From: Pseudorhodobacter aquimaris
GTDB taxonomy: Bacteria; Pseudomonadota; Alphaproteobacteria; Rhodobacterales; Rhodobacteraceae
Reading direction: 5' to 3'
NCBI RefSeq assembly: GCF_001202025.1
Contig: NZ_LGHS01000007.1
Coordinates: 1 to 46,081, forward strand
DNA: 46,081 nucleotides
Part shown: positions 1 to 6,923 of the stretch, one piece after another
Position numbering within the stretch: position 1 is the stretch's first letter
Layout: each line of letters opens with the position of its first letter
Position numbers and translations under genes: made by a program
Notes under the pieces: model-generated
What the model was told of the DNA's origin: nothing
Seen by the model: the letters and a program-made list of their open reading frames with translations, nothing else
Database searches by the model: none

Positions 1-417
1 GTCCTCGCTCCAATCGAATTGAAACGCCTCGCCAGGCTGGAACACCAGCGGAACGAAGACCCCGCGGTCAGTCGTGTGATATGCGCGTTGCCGTTCACCC
101 TTCCAGTCCCGCACAAAGGCCGCAACCCGCTCATATGAGCCATCAAAGCCAAGCTGCACCAGATCGGCATGCATCTGCTTGGCAGTCCGCCGCTCCTTGC
201 GTGATTTGCGCTGCTCAGACAGCAACCAGGCTGTCAGCTTCTCAGCATACGGATCCAGCTTGCTCGGCCGGTCCGGTCTCTGAAACTCGGGCTCGACAAT
301 CCCAGCCCGCAGATACTTCTTGATCGTGTTGCGAGATACGCCTGTACGCCGCGCAATCTCGCGAATGGGCATCTTGTCTCGCAGCGCCCATTTCCGAATA
401 ACCCTCAAAAATCCCAT
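1..417 (-). CDS. istA: IS21-family transposase IstA, N-terminal part (runs off the window)
   Basis: The frame is open from an ATG at 415-417, preceded by a GGAGTGG-like ribosome binding site, to the window edge (139 codons). The product starts MGFLRVIRKWALRDKMPIRE. A helix-turn-helix (IREIARRTGVSRNTIKKYL) spans residues ~18-36 and an arginine/lysine-rich linker follows. The last visible residues, FQFDWSED, carry the first catalytic aspartate of the DDE/rve integrase domain. No stop or frameshift is visible, so the element could still be active if the hidden part is intact. IstA catalyses strand cleavage and transfer and works with the ATPase IstB, which should follow outside the window. Confidence 0.88.
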   Translation of the reverse strand, partial: MGFLRVIRKWALRDKMPIREIARRTGVSRNTIKKYLRAGIVEPEFQRPDRPSKLDPYAEKLTAWLLSEQRKSRKERRTAKQMHADLVQLGFDGSYERVAAFVRDWKGERQRAYHTTDRGVFVPLVFQPGEAFQFDWSED

Positions 418-470
418 GTCTACCACTCCAATAGCCCCCAGCTGAATCAAGCAGGGGCAAGGTTGCACAT

Positions 471-530
471 GGGTCAATTCTCAATGACAATTTCTGCTGT
501 TGCCGGGTCAGTTCTCAGTGACAATCAACA
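471..530. repeat. IS21 terminal end with two 20-bp repeats
   Basis: gggtcaattctcaatgacaa (471-490) and gggtcagttctcagtgacaa (505-524) differ at two positions. With the terminal TGTTGA at 525-530 they form the multi-repeat end typical of IS21-family elements, where the transposase binds. Confidence 0.8.
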
Positions 531-539
531 GGTGAACGC

Positions 540-1052
540 TTGCGCGGTGAAGGGTTCGAGCTTGGTGCGACTGAGCGACAGCGTAGATTCCAAGAGCAGG
601 CCCAAAAGCGCATGTTTTTCAACCGCTTTCAGTCTGACATCATCATCGAAGAACCTGTCGACGGCCTGGTGCCTCTGTTTCAGGAGGTCAAGTCTCTTGA
701 TCAGTTCGCAAAAAGACTAAAGATCACACGACGTGACGCCATTTACACTCTAAAAACGGCTGGGTTTGATGTTCTGGAAAGCATTGCGAAGGAATGGGAA
801 AACGGTAAATCACTTAGAATCTTGAGCAAAAAGCATGGGCCGACGCCCCAGACGATATCCAAGTGGATCAAGTCTACCGGGCGCCAAATCAAGCCGCGAA
901 ATTCGAACGAGAAATATGATCGTGCCCGGATTAATGAGCTTTTTGATGACGGCTGGACGACAAACAAGATCGCGAAAGCCTTGAACCTCAGCTGGAACAC
1001 GGTGCAAAAATGCAAGAAAAGTTGGTGGGAGGCTAGGCAAAGGCAGGCTTAA
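540..1052 (+). CDS. Helix-turn-helix protein of unknown function, probably 5'-truncated by the IS21 element
   Basis: The frame is open from 531, the first base after the IS21 end, to a TAA at 1050-1052. The only starts are a TTG at 540 and an ATG at 612, neither with a convincing ribosome binding site, so the true N terminus may have been lost to the insertion. Two helix-turn-helix-like stretches are visible: around residues 91-115 (SLRILSKKHGPTPQTISKWI) and around 137-160 (GWTTNKIAKALNLSWNTVQK). Both resemble the DNA-binding parts of recombinases or small regulators. I do not recognise the family. It reads in the same direction as the Gabija pair 228 bp downstream, so it might be a regulator or part of the same island, but nothing shows this directly. 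It looks more AT-rich than the core genes. Confidence 0.5.
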   Translation: MRGEGFELGATERQRRFQEQAQKRMFFNRFQSDIIIEEPVDGLVPLFQEVKSLDQFAKRLKITRRDAIYTLKTAGFDVLESIAKEWENGKSLRILSKKHGPTPQTISKWIKSTGRQIKPRNSNEKYDRARINELFDDGWTTNKIAKALNLSWNTVQKCKKSWWEARQRQA

Positions 1053-1119
1053 CCGAGATTCGCTCCTGCGACCCGCTCTGACCGTCGATATCGGATACTG
1101 CGCCCAGCAGATTCGGTGG

Positions 1120-1181
1120 GAAGCGGTCATTCGCTGCGGAAGCGAATACTCTGCACTTTGGACGCGAAGCTGTCATTCGCG
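1120..1181. repeat. Pair of 15-bp direct repeats with a 7-bp hairpin
   Basis: gaagcggtcattcgc (1120-1134) and gaagctgtcattcgc (1167-1181) match at 14 of 15 positions, 47 bp apart, in the intergenic stretch upstream of gajA. The first copy overlaps a perfect inverted repeat, attcgct (1129-1135) with agcgaat (1142-1148). The role is unknown. It could be an operator for the defence genes or a relic of a dispersed intergenic repeat. Confidence 0.5.
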
Positions 1182-1280
1182 AACCTACTGGCACGTTCTC
1201 TGCGGGTGTATCTTTATCGAAATAAACGGTTAGGGTTGCAGGCATAGATCATCGGTAAGAACTTTAAATTGAGGTTTGGC

Positions 1281-3071
1281 GTGCATTTATCGCGTATAAA
1301 GATTGAGAATTTTCGGAACTTCGCCGACCTCGATGTGAGGTTGGGCGGCAATCTCGTCGTCGTGGGCGAGAACCGAGTCGGAAAGAGCAACTTACTTCAT
1401 GCACTACGGCTGATTTTCGATCCGTCCCTTCCCGATAGCGCGCGGCAGCTTGGACTAGCGGACTTCTGGGATGGGCTCGAAGAGCTCACCAAGGAGGACA
1501 GGATACGGGTCAGCGTCGAGATCAAAGACTTTGAAAATGATCCCGACATCCTAGCGACGCTCACCGACTATCGGCTCGATGATGATCCCGAAACCGTTCG
1601 TCTGACCTACGAGCTTAGACCATTAGCCGATCTCGAAGGCGAGCCTGGGGCGGCCGAGGACTTCGAGTTCATTTGCTATGGCGGCGAAAGCGAGACGAAA
1701 ACCTTCGGCCACAAGCTCAGACGGCGGATCACGATGGACGTCCTGCCAGCGCTTCGGGATGCCGAGAGCGACCTTTCCGTTTGGCAGAGATCGCCGCTGA
1801 GGCCGCTCATCGAAGAGGCGTTCAAGGGCGTTGACGCTGAAGAGCTTGCGGAAATCGGAGAGGTCATCGAAGAAGCGACGGCGAAGATCACGCAGTTTGA
1901 TGAAGTTGCGGCGCTCGAAGAAAGCATTGCTGATCTCTTCAAAGAAATGAGCGGCGAAAAGCAAGATATCCATCCAAAGCTTGGCTTTACCCCGACTGAC
2001 CCTGCACGGCTCTACCGCGCCGTGCGGCTATTGATCGACGAGGGTGAACGTGGGATTAGTGATGCCAGCCTCGGATCAGCTAACCTGGTTTTCCTCACGC
2101 TGAAGTTTCTCGAACTACGCAAACTCATCGAGGAAAATCACCGCGATCATACTTTCCTAGCGATTGAAGAGCCGGAAGCCCATTTGCATCCGCATCTTCA
2201 ACGGTCGGTCTATCGTCACGTATTCACGGAAGCGCAGGAAGGCGGCGCGCCCCTTTCGATTATTTTGACGACGCACTCGCCGCACATCGCAAGCGTTGCG
2301 CCCTTACGATCCATCGTGCTGCTCAAGGACGAAGGGGATAATGGAACGAAAGGCTATGCAACGCAGTCGATTAGGCTTGCGGCGAAAGAAGTCGACGATA
2401 TCGAGCGATACCTAGACGTTACACGCGCTGAAATCCTGTTCGCGCGCGGCGTTTTGCTCGTAGAGGGCGATGCCGAACGCTTTCTAATTCCTGCATTCGC
2501 AGAGGCCTTGGGCAAGTCGCTCGACGAACTCGGCATAACCGTCTGCTCGGTTGCGGGTACGAATTTCCGCCCCTACACTAAACTCTTGGTCGGTCTCGGC
2601 ATCCCGTTTGCTGTCATCACCGACTGGGACCCAAGGGAGAAGAAGAGTCCACTTGGTTGGAATCGATCCCTGCGGCTCGTCGAAGACATAGAGACGCAGC
2701 GTACGGGGGATAAGCCTGAAGCACTGATCGCAGAGCTAGACGATCTCGATGATGCGGATGAATTCGCCACGCGCTGTGAAGAATACGGGATATTTTCAAA
2801 CAAGAAGACACTAGAGGTTGACCTGTTTTCCGATGGTTTTGCCCCTGCAATTATTTCGGTCATGAACGAGTACAAGTTCAGTGCGTCGCGGAAGGAGAAA
2901 ATTGAGTCCTGGGAAGCTGATCCGACCAAGCTTGACGCTGAAGAGCTGCTAAAAATGATCGATACCATTGGCAAAGGCCGGTTCGCGCAGCGAATGCTCT
3001 CTTATATCGATGGCATCGCCCCTCCAGGCTACATCAGCTGCGCCATAGAGTTCGTTGCTGATCGTGTCTAG
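1281..3071 (+). CDS. gajA: Gabija anti-phage system protein GajA-like: OLD-family ATPase / TOPRIM nuclease
   Basis: A 596-residue overcoming-lysogenization-defect (OLD) family protein. Residues ~1-370 form an ABC-type ATPase. Walker A is GENRVGKSN at 29-37, the signature-like stretch is LGSANLVFLTLKFLELRKL, Walker B is FLAIEEPEAHLHPHLQ near 292-307, and the switch histidine lies in TTHSPH. The C-terminal third is a TOPRIM domain with VEGDAERFLIP near 392 and the metal-binding TDWD near 446. In Gabija, GajA is a DNA-nicking nuclease held in check by nucleotides and unleashed on phage DNA together with GajB. The start is the GTG at 1281: GAGG lies 6 nt upstream, whereas the in-frame TTG at 1269 has no such site. 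The stop overlaps the next gene by 17 nt, so the two are probably co-translated. Assignment to Gabija, rather than a lone OLD nuclease, rests on the adjacent helicase. Confidence 0.85.
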   Translation: MHLSRIKIENFRNFADLDVRLGGNLVVVGENRVGKSNLLHALRLIFDPSLPDSARQLGLADFWDGLEELTKEDRIRVSVEIKDFENDPDILATLTDYRLDDDPETVRLTYELRPLADLEGEPGAAEDFEFICYGGESETKTFGHKLRRRITMDVLPALRDAESDLSVWQRSPLRPLIEEAFKGVDAEELAEIGEVIEEATAKITQFDEVAALEESIADLFKEMSGEKQDIHPKLGFTPTDPARLYRAVRLLIDEGERGISDASLGSANLVFLTLKFLELRKLIEENHRDHTFLAIEEPEAHLHPHLQRSVYRHVFTEAQEGGAPLSIILTTHSPHIASVAPLRSIVLLKDEGDNGTKGYATQSIRLAAKEVDDIERYLDVTRAEILFARGVLLVEGDAERFLIPAFAEALGKSLDELGITVCSVAGTNFRPYTKLLVGLGIPFAVITDWDPREKKSPLGWNRSLRLVEDIETQRTGDKPEALIAELDDLDDADEFATRCEEYGIFSNKKTLEVDLFSDGFAPAIISVMNEYKFSASRKEKIESWEADPTKLDAEELLKMIDTIGKGRFAQRMLSYIDGIAPPGYISCAIEFVADRV

Positions 3072-4851
3072 TCGAGGGCTGTATCTTCGAGCCGCCGAGG
3101 AGCTTCGCCCGAATGAAGGCCAGTGGGCAGCGTATGAATCCGAAGGACACTGCGTTGTCATTGCTGGGCCAGGGAGCGGCAAGACGAAGACCCTGACCGT
3201 CAAACTTGCGCGCATTCTTTCAGAGGATGTGCATGAGCCGCGTGGCGTGGCCTGCATCACCTACAACAACGAGTGCGCACGTGAGTTAGAGCAGCGCCTC
3301 CAAACACTTGGCATCGAGGCAGGCGAAAGGGTCTTCATCGGAACGGTTCACTCCTTCTCCCTGACGCAGATCATTCTGCCCTATGCAAAAGTTGCTGGCA
3401 TGGGGCTGCCCGACGATTTCCAAGTCGCATCCAACCGCGAGCAACGCGGTGCATTGGAACGTGCTTACGACCGTATCATCGCGGAAGGAGACGATCCGCA
3501 CGCGCGCTGGAGGAATCAGCTTGACCGTTACCGCCGCCGTTACCTTGATCGCGACAGTCCCGAATTCTTGGAGACCGATGCCGTCCTGGCTGAACTCGTG
3601 CTGGCCTACGAAGAAGAATTGCGTGCGGCAGGGCTCATCGATTTCGACGATATGACACTACTATCGTTGCGCGCCCTTAAAGAGCACGAATGGCTTCGAG
3701 AGGCGATAAAGGCGAAGTATCCCGTCTTGATCGTGGATGAATACCAAGACCTCGGGCGCGCTCTTCACCATATGGTCATGGGCTTGTGCTTAACTACAGG
3801 TATCCGCCTCTTCGCGGTGGGCGATGTCGATCAGTCAATCTATGGCTTCACGGGCGCAGCACCCGGGCTGCTCCAACGCCTATCGGAGCGCGATAATGTC
3901 GAGAGCGTCAGGCTGCGCCTGAACTATCGCTGCGGCTCGGAGATCGTACGTGCATCACAATTCGCTCTTGGCGAAGAACGCGGTTACGAAGCCCCCGAAG
4001 ACGCTGCCGAAGGCACGGTCTATTTTCACCCTCTTCAAGGAAGATACGAAGCACAAGCCGCATACGTTTTCGACACACTTCTGCCAGAAGCATTGGAGAG
4101 GCATCCCGATCTACAGCTGGGTGATGTCGCGATCCTTTACCCAGCGGCATGGCTCGGAAACATACTCGCCGAAGCCGCCGCCGAACGCGGCCACGCGACC
4201 ATTCGAGCTGACAACCAGGCGATTTATCCGCGTTCCAGCCGCTTGATGCGCTGGCTTGAACAGAGCGCAACTTGGTGCTGCGATGGATGGAGATCAGGTA
4301 ATCCGCGCTTTTCGCGGATCGTGGGTGAAGCCAATAGGATGTTTTCCGAGGCCTTGCCGACCGATGCAGCCCGCATGGAGTTCCAGAGAACCCTCTTAAG
4401 GCTCTTGTGGGAACGGCGCGACAGCACACTTAGCCTTCACGACTGGCTGGGCGCGCTGCGGCAAGAGCTTCTGGTCGAAGTCTTTAATCGTTCGCGAACA
4501 CTCGTCGATGAGAGCGAGAAGCTTGACGATCTGATTGCAAAAACAGCGCCTGGAGAACCGCATGAAGGAATGAGTCTCGGCCAGTTTTGCGGGCATGGCG
4601 AGGGCAATAACCGCATCAACTTGACAACTCTGCACAGTTCGAAGGGCAGAGAGTTTCGGGTAGTCGTGATGTTCGGAATGGATGAGGGCGGCATCCCAAG
4701 AAAAAGGCCGAGTGAACGAGAGATCATGGAAGCGCGCCGCCTGTTTTATGTCGGGTTCACCCGCGCCGAAGAAGAAATTCACATTGTATGCACGAGGGAT
4801 AAAGCCTCGCGTTTTGCAGTGGAGTTAGCGAAAAGGCTGAACGAAAAATAA
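3055..4851 (+). CDS. gajB: Gabija anti-phage system protein GajB-like: UvrD/Rep-type superfamily 1 helicase
   Basis: A protein of about 598 residues with the full set of UvrD/Rep helicase motifs: Walker A AGPGSGKT (37-44), DEYQD near 227, GDVDQSIYGFTGA, NYRCGSEIV, TLHSSKGREF near 525, and LFYVGFTRAEEE near 563. In Gabija the partner GajB is a UvrD-like protein that senses DNA ends or unwound DNA and activates GajA. At ~600 residues it is about 100 longer than the well-studied Bacillus GajB (about 500, from memory). The start is uncertain: TTG 3055 has AGAG four bases upstream, and GTG 3064 is also in frame. It overlaps gajA by 17 nt, indicating a two-gene operon. No partner gene follows before the tRNA-Arg gene. 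Confidence 0.83.
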   Translation: MLIVSSRGLYLRAAEELRPNEGQWAAYESEGHCVVIAGPGSGKTKTLTVKLARILSEDVHEPRGVACITYNNECARELEQRLQTLGIEAGERVFIGTVHSFSLTQIILPYAKVAGMGLPDDFQVASNREQRGALERAYDRIIAEGDDPHARWRNQLDRYRRRYLDRDSPEFLETDAVLAELVLAYEEELRAAGLIDFDDMTLLSLRALKEHEWLREAIKAKYPVLIVDEYQDLGRALHHMVMGLCLTTGIRLFAVGDVDQSIYGFTGAAPGLLQRLSERDNVESVRLRLNYRCGSEIVRASQFALGEERGYEAPEDAAEGTVYFHPLQGRYEAQAAYVFDTLLPEALERHPDLQLGDVAILYPAAWLGNILAEAAAERGHATIRADNQAIYPRSSRLMRWLEQSATWCCDGWRSGNPRFSRIVGEANRMFSEALPTDAARMEFQRTLLRLLWERRDSTLSLHDWLGALRQELLVEVFNRSRTLVDESEKLDDLIAKTAPGEPHEGMSLGQFCGHGEGNNRINLTTLHSSKGREFRVVVMFGMDEGGIPRKRPSEREIMEARRLFYVGFTRAEEEIHIVCTRDKASRFAVELAKRLNEK

Positions 4852-5134
4852 CCCAGCTTCCCAATTGGTATGCGTGAATGTCTGGATTAGCGTGCCGCAT
4901 TGCAGCGACGAAAGCAATCGTCCAAGGCCGGATTGGGCCGTTTGCGCGCAAAACCAGCGCCGACATTGTATGCGACGCGTTCTGTGCATGGTCGTCCCAA
5001 AGATCTTGTAAGGCATCAAGTGGAGAGGAGTCGAACCGGACAATCGCGGTTTGGCCACAAACATCCGGTTCGCGGTGATTGGGTCGCTTTTTGACGCAAA
5101 AGCCAATTTCGCTTGACGTCTTACATAAGATGAA
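4852..5134. other. Gene-free stretch between gajB and tRNA-Arg
   Basis: No convincing reading frame is seen; the short open frames here lack ribosome binding sites and recognisable content. The stretch lies between the defence genes and the 3' end of tRNA-Arg, where an island junction would be expected. It contains an inverted repeat (5032-5072). It also has a short segment (about 5020-5040) that on the minus strand resembles the end of a tRNA T-arm (GGTTCGACTCC). No integrase gene is visible. Confidence 0.4.
5032..5072. repeat. 9-bp perfect inverted repeat
   Basis: cgaaccgga (5032-5040) is the exact reverse complement of tccggttcg (5064-5072), with 23 bases between. It has no T-run, so it is not a clear terminator. 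It lies ~60 bp from the 3' end of tRNA-Arg. Confidence 0.45.
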
Positions 5135-5211
5135 TGGTGCACCCGGAGCGATTCGAACGCCCGACCCTCAGATTCGTAGTCTGATGCTCTATCCAGCTGA
5201 GCTACGGGTGC
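5135..5211 (-). tRNA. tRNA-Arg (anticodon ACG), CCA encoded
   Basis: Read on the minus strand, the 5' acceptor strand GCACCCG (5205-5211) pairs with CGGGTGC (5139-5145). It is followed by discriminator A and an encoded CCA (5135-5137). The D arm contains AGCTCAGCTGGATAGAG. The anticodon stem-loop is TCAGA-CTACGAA-TCTGA with anticodon ACG, and the T arm contains GTTCGAATC. The ACG anticodon is normally converted to ICG by TadA and reads CGU/CGC/CGA. The 3' end faces the Gabija genes, the usual geometry for an island integrated at a tRNA 3' end. Confidence 0.95.
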
Positions 5212-5212
5212 A

Positions 5213-5235
5213 GTGGGGGCGATGTACCGCCCCAC
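5213..5235 (-). terminator. GC-rich hairpin between the histidine kinase gene and tRNA-Arg
   Basis: On the minus strand GTGGGGCG pairs with CGCCCCCAC across a short loop, with one bulged base. It lies just 5' of the tRNA-Arg gene. There is no T-run, so it may be a weak terminator for the upstream kinase operon or a processing structure rather than a classic intrinsic terminator. Confidence 0.35.
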
Positions 5236-5414
5236 GGCTCTGGGCGCAAGAGGTTAAAAGCAAAACTCTCGAAATTTCTGCGATCTTTTTTCTCCAGCGG
5301 TTACATTCAATAACTTTGCCCCCCGCCGATCATATGCAGCGGTGTATTTTCCGATCTCTCAAGACCTGTGGGGGTGGCCGCGACTGATACACGAGACGTT
5401 TGGCCCGTTACAAG

Positions 5415-6920
5415 TTACAAGTCGCCCGAACTGCCGTGTTGAGCAGTATCCTCCAAACCATCCGTCTTGGGCAAATGGATCACGAACTCGGTCCCGGCCT
5501 CGTCGCTGCGCAATAACTCCAGGCGCCCACCGTGGCCGCGCACCAGCTCAAAGGCGATTGCAAGCCCCAAGCCGGACCCCCCTTTGCGCGCACCCCCCTG
5601 AAAGGCAGTAAACAGATGCTCACGCGCACGGGGCGGCAGACCGGGGCCGGTATCACCGACCTTGATCCACCACTCGTCGTCCGTCTCGCCCGCCGAAACC
5701 TCTATGATGCCGCCTTGGCCCGCCACCTCCAAAGCCTGCATTGCGTTGCGCATCAAATTGGCCAGAACGCGGTATAATTGCTCGGCATCCGCCCGCAGGT
5801 TCATCCCCGCAGATATATCGACCAAACAGCTGACGCCCTGCCGCTCGCCCAATGCCTCGGCCTCTATCACCTCTTCGACCAAGGGCGCCAAGGCAAAGCG
5901 AGACAACCGCGGTGAGGGCTCTTCGGCCTTGCCAAAGGCCAATGTAGATTCGCACAAGGAAACCGCGCGGGAGATTGAGCCGACAAGCTTGGGCGCAATG
6001 CGGGTAACCACCGGATCGACGCTATGTTCGATTCTATCCGTAAATAGCTGGGCCGTCGTCAGGATATTACGCAGATCATGGCTGATTTTTGCAACAGCCG
6101 ACCCAAGCTGGGCCAAACGCTCCTTCTGCCGCAGCGCCCCTGTCAGTTGCGTTTGCAGGCTTTGCAAGGCCTCTTCGGCCTCACGCACCTCGGCCACGCC
6201 CGAGGTCGGGGCGATGACGCGGCGGGCATCCTCGGGGGCATCAGCATAGAGCGTCATGTGCCGTACCACACGGCGAATGGGGACAACCAGCAAACGACGA
6301 ACGGCAAAGAACAGCAGCGCAGCCGTCACCACCGAAATCAGTGCCGACAGCAGGAAAATCCGCAACCCGTAGTCGAGCATTGCCTGACGCAAGGGGGCCG
6401 TTGGCATGGTGACCTCAATCAGGAAACCCGCATCCTGTACCGGACGGCCAATCACACGAACGGTACGGTCCTGATTATCAATCAAAACCACCAAAGCATC
6501 TCGCATCAGGCGCAGCGGCGTTGCCACGCGCAAATCATGGGTAGCGATAACATCGCTGTCGACCGGAGAGGACAAAATCAGCTGCCGGATCTGATCACGC
6601 CAAAGTACCACGTTATACACATCAGCATTGGCCAGAAGCTCTGCCTCCAGCTCCGTGCTGATCATGCCATCGGTTGCCAGAAGAGCCAAAGAGGCGATCT
6701 GTGCTTTTTCCAGCCGCAATTGCAGGTAATCCTGACGAAACCGCGCAATGGAGGGTACGAAAATCAGCACCTCGGCCAGCATTACAAATACCACGGTCAG
6801 CAGTAAGAAACGCCCCGAAAGCGTGTTCAAAAAGCCGAACCGTTTTTGTGCCAAATCCGCACCTGCTTTCTTTTTTGTTCCGTTAGCCCGACGGGGGTAA
6901 TCAATCCCTATCAGACACAA
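5415..6920 (-). CDS. Membrane sensor histidine kinase with HAMP domain
   Basis: A product of about 501 residues. The first membrane segment is around residues 32-57 (LLLTVVFVMLAEVLIFV), followed by a periplasmic sensing region of ~125 residues. A second membrane segment lies near 187-210, then a HAMP-like linker (VPIRRVVRHM). The phosphoacceptor is in KISHDLRN (His near 282). The ATPase domain has an N box (NLMRNAMQAL), a G1 box (GDTGPGLP) and a G2 box (GGSGLGLAIA), so it looks catalytically complete. It autophosphorylates and should pass phosphate to a response regulator, but none is encoded nearby. It starts 3 nt after the flavoprotein gene, so co-transcription is likely. The TTG start at 6918-6920 has no clear ribosome binding site; another in-frame TTG about 25 codons later, behind AGGTG, is a candidate. 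Ligand unknown. Confidence 0.82.
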   Translation of the reverse strand: MCLIGIDYPRRANGTKKKAGADLAQKRFGFLNTLSGRFLLLTVVFVMLAEVLIFVPSIARFRQDYLQLRLEKAQIASLALLATDGMISTELEAELLANADVYNVVLWRDQIRQLILSSPVDSDVIATHDLRVATPLRLMRDALVVLIDNQDRTVRVIGRPVQDAGFLIEVTMPTAPLRQAMLDYGLRIFLLSALISVVTAALLFFAVRRLLVVPIRRVVRHMTLYADAPEDARRVIAPTSGVAEVREAEEALQSLQTQLTGALRQKERLAQLGSAVAKISHDLRNILTTAQLFTDRIEHSVDPVVTRIAPKLVGSISRAVSLCESTLAFGKAEEPSPRLSRFALAPLVEEVIEAEALGERQGVSCLVDISAGMNLRADAEQLYRVLANLMRNAMQALEVAGQGGIIEVSAGETDDEWWIKVGDTGPGLPPRAREHLFTAFQGGARKGGSGLGLAIAFELVRGHGGRLELLRSDEAGTEFVIHLPKTDGLEDTAQHGSSGDL

Positions 6921-6923
6921 AAT

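Larger units (their letters stand above)
1..530 (-). mobile_element. IS21-family insertion sequence, partial (left edge of window)
   Basis: The right-hand part of an IS21-type element. Its end lies at 530, where the outward sequence reads TGTTGATTGTCACTGAGAAC on the minus strand. Two copies of a 20-bp repeat follow inward, as is usual for IS21 ends, and then the start of istA. The other end, istB and any target duplication lie outside the window. The ORF at 540-1052 begins directly after the boundary, so the insertion may have removed that gene's 5' end. Confidence 0.85.

Noticed and set aside
1033-1245. Minus-strand open frame of 70 codons upstream of gajA
   Set aside because: No recognisable content or ribosome binding site; it overlaps the end of another gene and the repeat region.
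4825-5235. Minus-strand open frame across the tRNA-Arg gene
   Set aside because: It reads through the tRNA and the gajB end; the frame is an artefact of the tRNA sequence.
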